Of a stretch of 64,000 nt of DNA, positions 59,301 to 64,000 are shown piece after piece. The position numbers were made by a program, and so were the translations under genes. The notes beneath the pieces are model-generated. The model was not told the origin of the DNA. It ran no database searches and saw only the letters and a program-made list of their open reading frames with translations. Position 1 is the stretch's first letter, and every line of letters starts with the position of its first letter. Source of the stretch: Toxoplasma gondii ME49 (taxonomy: Eukaryota > Apicomplexa > Conoidasida > Eucoccidiorida > Sarcocystidae); assembly GCF_000006565.2 (NCBI RefSeq), contig NC_031478.1:603874-667873 (forward strand). Direction: 5' to 3'.

Positions 59301-59577
59301 GCCGCAGTCTGTCGCGGCGAGTGCGTCAGAAAGTTCGATTCGAAACATCCGAAAAAAAGAGCATTGAAAAGAGTCCAGTCACTGCACAGGGTTGTTCTCC
59401 TTATCCAGCGTAGAGCTGAGAAACCGAAGCTTCTTCACAGCTGTACACACACCAAGATATTCACTGTGGTCGTCGCCTCACCCCAGCCCAGGCGGCTTCT
59501 GCTGCAAAGACTTCGAGGCGTTTCAGGCTTTGAAAACGCGTCGATGCAGCGCCACTGGAAACCGAGTCTGCACTGCC
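56313..59577. other. Intergenic: 5' flank of FHA-parvulin gene, then 3' flank of transporter gene
   Basis: No supported gene. Minus-strand frames between 56670 and 57323 are long but Ser/Phe/Leu-rich and come from a purine-rich plus strand. The sequence from 57.9 to 59.5 kb is AT-richer and holds only short frames. Confidence 0.55.
57266..57273. promoter_or_regulatory. TGCATGCA palindrome upstream of FHA-parvulin gene
   Basis: A perfect TGCATGCA about 950 bases upstream of the ATG. The motif class is known from apicomplexan promoters; use here is inferred from position. Confidence 0.3.
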
Positions 59578-62500
59578 TCACTGGCCGCCACCGCCGGCCT
59601 TGCGCGTTCCCTTTGCGACTCGCTGCCGCATGGTCAGACACGAGTCGAGCGCATACAGTCCACAGCCGAGCAAACAGAGCGTCGCAGAAAAGCGAGCGAT
59701 GCGCGTCGGGGGCGTCTCTCCACGAAGCAGAGGGCACACGAGGAGCTGCACGGAGTTCTTGAAGAAGCCGACGACGCAGCAAGACAGAGGCGAGAGGTGA
59801 CGAAAACAGATGTACGACGTCAACGGCATCAGAGCCGCCAGAAGCCCCGAACACAGCAGCAGCGCTGCGAGCGTCCCCAGGCGTCTCCAGGCCCAGAACG
59901 AAGTTGCGTCCGGCCTCTCTGAGAGCGCGCAGAGACACAGCTGCTCCACCACACTCAGAGGCAAAAGGATAACTGCCGCCGCAGCTGCTGTGTGCATGGC
60001 CATTTCTGTTTCGAGGCTTCTGCGCGTCGTTTCGCGTCTTGCAGAGACGTCGTTCACGGCCAGGCGCCTCGAGGGTTCTTCTCGAGGATCCTTCACTTGC
60101 GGTGTACAGACACTCTCTCTCCACACGGGAGCGACGAAAGGCTTACGCGCCCACCTCTGTCCGTGCGACAGACTTTTCTCTTTTGTCTCCTTCGTTGACT
60201 CTGCACTTCTTTCGTCAAGTCGTTCTTCCTTGGTTCTCCCACTCGACTCCTCGTCGCTTTCGGAGTCGGAGAGAATGTGGCAACCTGGCTCGTCAGTTGT
60301 CTCTGCCGGGAGTTCTCTCGGTTTCTCGTTCCTTTCTGCTTCGGCGCAAAAACCGGCAGTTCGCGCTGCTTCTCGGGACCTGCCGAGTCGCAGCAGGTGG
60401 CTGCTGAGCTGCATGTACAGCGCGCCAAAGAGCGAAGCTCCTAGACCCATCAGGGCACCGCTGACCGCGAGCTTCTGCCCCTCGACCGCAAGGCAGAAGA
60501 CGCCTACGGAAATGAGTGTGCATGCAGCTAGCCGGTGCCTAGACACCCCGAGCTCCTGGAGCCGGGCCTGGAGGCGGCGTGGCGACGCCACATGGCGGCG
60601 CGAGGTCTCGGAGAAGAACGGACTGAAACAGAGAAGGAGAAAGAACAAGCCGGCGCGGAGGCCCGGTTGACCCTCCGTCTCTGTCGTGATTGTGCGTTCT
60701 CGGTCTCTTGCGCTCGCGCGAACTGCATGCCCGTCTCCGTCTTCGCCGGCGACGGCTTTCCGCTGTCCAGTGAGCCCTCTGGGGGAAACAGCAGGCGGAG
60801 ACAGTTTCAGAAACTGTCGTTCCACAGCAGGAAGAGACGTCGCCGAGTGGCGGGGACGAGGTGGAGACACCAGCATGTCGGGCGCTTCTTTGTACACACT
60901 AGAGACCGTCTGCGAGGCCTTTGCCGGTGCGCAGCCGCCGTCACCTTCGACGCGTTTTGGTCCGGCTTGGAGGGTGTCAGGCGGTGAGCCAGGAAGAGCG
61001 GCCTTCGCGGCTGAGGCCTCCTCGTTTTTTCTCTGGACTTCAGACACACGCGAAAGACAGACGTCCACTCCCAAGACGTCCAGGAAAAGCTGAAGTGGAA
61101 TGGAGGAGCACCGCGCGACGTGGTACCCCGAGAGCGATGAGGTGTACAGACACATGTTGGAGCACGCGAGCATGAGGGTGTAGGGCAGGGCAACTGGTGC
61201 AAGTGTTTGAAACGTTTCTTGGGAGAAGACGAGGACGGAGGAGACCCTCTTCACCAGTTGTCCCCACTGACTTTTCGCCGCTCGAAAGCAGGGTCCAGAC
61301 GCTGCGGAGACACCCTCCAAGACTCGGAGACAGCCGGCGAGAGGCGACACTGGCTTTTCTGGAGAACGCGACTGCTCAAGTGACCGAGAGCTCGACCCCA
61401 AGACGAATCCCCTTGGCAGCTTCTCGCCGCGTTCCCCGCGTCGGTTCTCCGATCCCCCGGCTCGCGTGGATGTTGTCAGGTCCAGTCGTTCAGTGCTTCC
61501 TCGCGAAGGCAAAGACATTTCTCGCTCCTGGAAGGAAGCATGGTGGGGATGCCCTTTTGCGTTGGGCCGACCCGTCCTCTCCGATTCCGCTTGATTTTGC
61601 TCGGACTCACCGTGTGCCAAGCAAGACGCCTGCTCCAAGGCTTTGGCCAGAATTGCGAAGGAATGAGAACCTAGTGGCGGCGAGTCTCGATCCGCGTCTG
61701 CGGCCTCTCTCCATCCACCTGCACGCAGCAGCGGGTCCGCGGCTTCCCCAGCGCTGGCGCGGTGGCAGCCCCAAGTGTACATACACCTGGCTGCGCCGAC
61801 AGCGAGAACGACGACGACCTGCTGAAGCATGGTGCAAGTGACCGGGGAAGAGGAGAGAGAGGGAAGGTACAGGAGCTTGTTGCAGAACGTGAGGAGAGGA
61901 GAGACGACGAGGTACAGGCAGGCACAGCCCACAGACGGGGCGATGAGTTTCCAGGTTTCGGCGAAGTCTGCAAAGAGGCGAACCGAGTCCTGAAGGAATG
62001 AGGTCGTGAAACGCGTCGCTGAAGGATCTTCAGAACCCCCAGTCGCGCCCCAAGAGTCGGGCCAAGCAGCCGCAGAACGCGCGACGCGCTGCTCCTCCGT
62101 CTCTCCCAGTCTCTGAACAGACGCGCGCCGTTCGGATTCTGCTTCCAAAGCAGATTCTCCTTTCTGAAAGAGGCGCCAGAGTCGTCGGCACCCGTCGGAG
62201 ACGCGAGGAAGACGTGCACTCCCTGGGAGGCCTTCCTCGTCGACTCGCGCTGTCTCCTCGCTCTCGGGGCAGGCCTCTGAAATGCGAGGTCCTTTCTCCT
62301 CCCCGCCCCGACGCATGCCGGCTCGCGGCGCGGCGGCGGCCTCCGCACACCCGCAGGCGTCATCTTCCGAGAACAGAGAAGGCGACGAGGAAGACCGCAG
62401 AGGCGACAGAGACACTGTCGTCGAGGCGCCGGACCCCACAGACTTCGCGGAGTGAGGGAGTTGGGAGGCGAACAGAGGCACCGGAAGAGCCGCGGCTCCT

Positions 62501-62988
62501 GCGCCCTCTCCACTGGAGGCGAGGAGACACCCAGACAGCCCACCTGCGCCTCCTTCCCGCCGCCGCGGCGCAAGGACCCTCTCGCGGCTCGCGGGCCACC
62601 ACGGTGCACTCACGCATCTCGGAGAAGGACAGAAAGAAGCGAAAGAAGAGGAGAGACAAGAAGGGGGAGACGAAGAAGAGGACAGAGACGATGAGGGAAA
62701 CGAAGAAGAGGACAGAGACGACGAGGGAGACGAACACGAGAGAGACGAAGAGGAAGGAGAAGAGGCGCCAGAGACGGCGAATGTGTGAGATGTCGAGGCA
62801 AAGACGAAGGGCAGAGTCCTCCGAGAAGAATCCTGACGGCAAGACCAAAGGTCGGGACCTTCGTTTAACGAAGAGGAGATCTCTAGAGAGCTGTCCTTGC
62901 CCTCGCTTCCTCGGGCACAGTCCAGAGAAGCAGAAGAAGAGAAAGAGAAGCTGGAACACGAGGCAGAAGAATATGGAGAAAAATCCAT
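59578..62988 (-). CDS. Nucleotide-sugar transporter, drug/metabolite transporter superfamily, GDP-fucose transporter-like (SLC35C type), very long
   Basis: Single frame. I choose the ATG at 62988 (1,136 residues; MDFSPYSSASCSSFSFSSSA); the frame is open 35 codons further upstream. The first ~330 residues are Ser-rich and charged. The membrane core comes in pieces split by hydrophilic inserts: LIAPSVGCACLYLVVSPLLT, FCNKLLYLPSL (about 340-375); MLACSNMCLYTSSLSGYHVA, RCSSIPLQLFLD (about 595-640); LAACTLISVGVFCLAVEGQK and ALMGLGASLFGALYMQLSSH (about 815-862); LGTLAALLLCSGLLAALMPL and YICFRHLSPLSCCVVGFFKN (about 1040-1085). SLC35C1 landmarks match: [42 protein letters not shown]. The family exchanges cytosolic GDP-sugar for luminal GMP in the Golgi or ER membrane. 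Substrate is inferred from resemblance; another GDP-sugar or a general triose-phosphate-type transporter remains possible. Confidence 0.8.
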   Translation of the reverse strand: MDFSPYSSASCSSFSFSSSASLDCARGSEGKDSSLEISSSLNEGPDLWSCRQDSSRRTLPFVFASTSHTFAVSGASSPSSSSLSCSSPSSSLSSSSFPSSSLSSSSSPPSCLSSSFASFCPSPRCVSAPWWPASRERVLAPRRREGGAGGLSGCLLASSGEGAGAAALPVPLFASQLPHSAKSVGSGASTTVSLSPLRSSSSPSLFSEDDACGCAEAAAAPRAGMRRGGEEKGPRISEACPESEETARVDEEGLPGSARLPRVSDGCRRLWRLFQKGESALEAESERRASVQRLGETEEQRVARSAAAWPDSWGATGGSEDPSATRFTTSFLQDSVRLFADFAETWKLIAPSVGCACLYLVVSPLLTFCNKLLYLPSLSSSPVTCTMLQQVVVVLAVGAARCMYTWGCHRASAGEAADPLLRAGGWREAADADRDSPPLGSHSFAILAKALEQASCLAHGESEQNQAESERTGRPNAKGHPHHASFQEREMSLPSRGSTERLDLTTSTRAGGSENRRGERGEKLPRGFVLGSSSRSLEQSRSPEKPVSPLAGCLRVLEGVSAASGPCFRAAKSQWGQLVKRVSSVLVFSQETFQTLAPVALPYTLMLACSNMCLYTSSLSGYHVARCSSIPLQLFLDVLGVDVCLSRVSEVQRKNEEASAAKAALPGSPPDTLQAGPKRVEGDGGCAPAKASQTVSSVYKEAPDMLVSPPRPRHSATSLPAVERQFLKLSPPAVSPRGLTGQRKAVAGEDGDGHAVRASARDRERTITTETEGQPGLRAGLFFLLLCFSPFFSETSRRHVASPRRLQARLQELGVSRHRLAACTLISVGVFCLAVEGQKLAVSGALMGLGASLFGALYMQLSSHLLRLGRSREAARTAGFCAEAERNEKPRELPAETTDEPGCHILSDSESDEESSGRTKEERLDERSAESTKETKEKSLSHGQRWARKPFVAPVWRESVCTPQVKDPREEPSRRLAVNDVSARRETTRRSLETEMAMHTAAAAAVILLPLSVVEQLCLCALSERPDATSFWAWRRLGTLAALLLCSGLLAALMPLTSYICFRHLSPLSCCVVGFFKNSVQLLVCPLLRGETPPTRIARFSATLCLLGCGLYALDSCLTMRQRVAKGTRKAGGGGQ
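61774..61787. repeat. Palindrome-like AGTGTACATACACC in transporter gene
   Basis: Lies in the coding sequence just after the first membrane segments (AARCMYTWGC on the minus strand). The flanking TGGCTGCGCC matches the copy at 55571-55580 except for one base. Confidence 0.65.
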
Positions 62989-63387
62989 GCTGAGAAAGGA
63001 GTAGAAAAGGACGGTAGACGAGACACGGCACTCACATGCGTAGAGGCATGTACCTTCTGAGAAACTCAAGTCGCATCTGACAAACCAAATCACTTCTCCT
63101 CTCTCCCCTTCGGCTTCAGCGTTCGCGTCTTCTTCTCTCCTGAGGCCTGTCGCTTCTCCTCCCTTGTTCCGTCAGTCAAATTACAGAAACGAGATACGCT
63201 GAACGGAATCGATATACACACGTATACATGCAAGAATATATATATATATATATATATATCTGCGCCTCTGTATATACGCGTGTACGTGGGGTTTCGTTGT
63301 TTTCTGAGTTTCAGCATGTCGTCGGAGTCCTAAACAGTGTCCTTGCCTCGCGCAGCTGTATATACACGTGGTTTAGCTTGAAAAGGA
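62989..63387. other. 5' flank of the transporter gene with (TA)n at 63236-63259
   Basis: Putative shared promoter region if the plus-strand candidate to the right is real. Contains a TA microsatellite and related TGTATATACACG at about 63358. No defined promoter element is visible. Confidence 0.45.
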
Positions 63388-63886
63388 ATGCGACGCAGAC
63401 GGGGGGCTGCACGGGCAAGCATTCAGAAAGGGAGTTTGTGTGGCTTGCGGAAGCAGAAAGTAAGTGGCAAGAGAAATCCATGTCTCGCTGCCTTCCAGTG
63501 AAGAGAATGCGGGAGAAAGCAATCGGATTTGTTCGTTGCGGAAGCAGCAGAGAGCAGCGTTTTACCAGAGTCTGAGCCTGCCCGCCACCAGAGTCTGAGC
63601 CTGCCCGACCAAGGACGCGGGTCCGGTCTTCGTTTTCTCTCCTCAGGCCATGCAGAGACTTCTGCAGATACGTGAAAGAAAAACGAGAAGGCACAAGCGC
63701 TGGAACTGGGGGACCTCGCTTTCCTCTCTCGTCTGCTGCCTTGAAAAAATCAGAGCCGTCCGCTGCGTAGGTCCAGGTGTACGTACGCCGCGTGCGGCAA
63801 CGTTCGAAGCAGCTGTTGGCGCCAGAGCCGCAGTTTGCAGGCAGACGCCGCTGGAGAAGAGAGTTCTTCCCCCAGCCAGAGTGTGA
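63388..63886 (+). CDS. Possible two-exon plus-strand gene, unrecognised
   Basis: Exon 1 (63388-63459) reads MRRRRGAARASIQKGSLCGL, RKQK and ends at a strong GTAAGT donor, phase 0. Exon 2 starts at 63647 after GTTTTCTCTCCTCAG, also phase 0: AMQRLLQIRERKTRRHKRWN. The frame runs to TGA at 63884-63886, or splices again. Good splice signals and a consistent phase are the only support; the minus strand is open over the same bases and could be an exon instead. Confidence 0.25.
63564..63609. repeat. Two tandem 23-base units
   Basis: ACCAGAGTCTGAGCCTGCCC occurs twice in a row with period 23, within the putative intron 63460-63646. Confidence 0.85.
63776..63789. repeat. Palindrome-like GGTGTACGTACGCC near right edge
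   Basis: Fifth copy of the GGTGTAYRTACACC form, one mismatch, in sequence open on both strands (VRTPG is encoded on both). Confidence 0.6.
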
Positions 63887-64000
63887 GAGGGAGGCGATGT
63901 CATGAGCGCGAACGCGAACGACTGGAAAAAGGAGGAAGTCGCGCGACCAAAAACGGACGGCAGGCTTGACGCCTGTCGCAACGAGGCAAGCGAAGTGGAC

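Noticed and set aside
60293..62609. Other long frames on both strands inside the transporter gene
   Set aside because: They lack membrane-segment order. The frame ending at 59578 carries the SLC35 motifs.
63643..64000. Minus-strand frame open to the right edge
   Set aside because: Could be an exon of a gene beyond the window, but there is no splice or family support, and the plus strand has better splice signals over the same bases.

Overview
This is nuclear DNA from a coccidian apicomplexan of the Toxoplasma/Neospora type. Several signals point there. Coding regions are GC-rich and intron-dense. Introns and UTRs are packed with (TA)n microsatellites and polypyrimidine tracts. TGCATGC palindromes recur. 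The proteins are far longer than their relatives because of Ser-, Ala-, Glu- and Arg-rich low-complexity inserts. The exact species cannot be fixed from this sequence alone. There are no bacterial features, rRNA, convincing tRNA or CRISPR.

Left part, plus strand. Bases 1-936 hold the last two exons of a tRNA-dihydrouridine synthase of the DUS3 family; the gene begins left of the window. After about 4.2 kb of non-coding and 5' UTR sequence, one huge gene runs from about 5.1 to 35.5 kb. I read it exon by exon as the B-block-binding largest subunit of TFIIIC (GTF3C1/Tfc3 homologue). It has roughly 30 exons and about 4,000 codons, near twice the human length. Successive exons follow the order of the human protein from its N-terminal winged helix to its C-terminal winged helix, and intron phases agree at most junctions I could test. 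The splicing of the 15-19 kb stretch is the least certain. A tRNA-modifying enzyme therefore lies next to a Pol III (tRNA gene) transcription factor.

Middle part. From 35.5 to 42.7 kb I recognise no gene. Long hydrophilic open stretches at 38.1-40.0 kb and a splice-bounded terminal exon candidate at 40.75 kb suggest an unassigned plus-strand gene.

Right part, minus strand. Four single-exon genes follow: a divergent mitochondrial inner-membrane-protease-2-like protein that lacks the expected catalytic lysine (42.7-46.1 kb); an unrecognised protein with a signal sequence and a membrane segment (48.2-49.9 kb); an FHA-parvulin fusion (53.6-56.3 kb); and a very long nucleotide-sugar (GDP-fucose-like) transporter (59.6-63.0 kb). 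A weak two-exon plus-strand candidate sits at the right edge.

Beyond genes, two repeat signals stand out. One is a palindromic element of form GGTGTAYRTACACC, seen five times between 54.6 and 63.8 kb inside unrelated coding and non-coding DNA. The other is a degenerate dispersed repeat near 52.2-52.4 kb with relatives in two TFIIIC introns.
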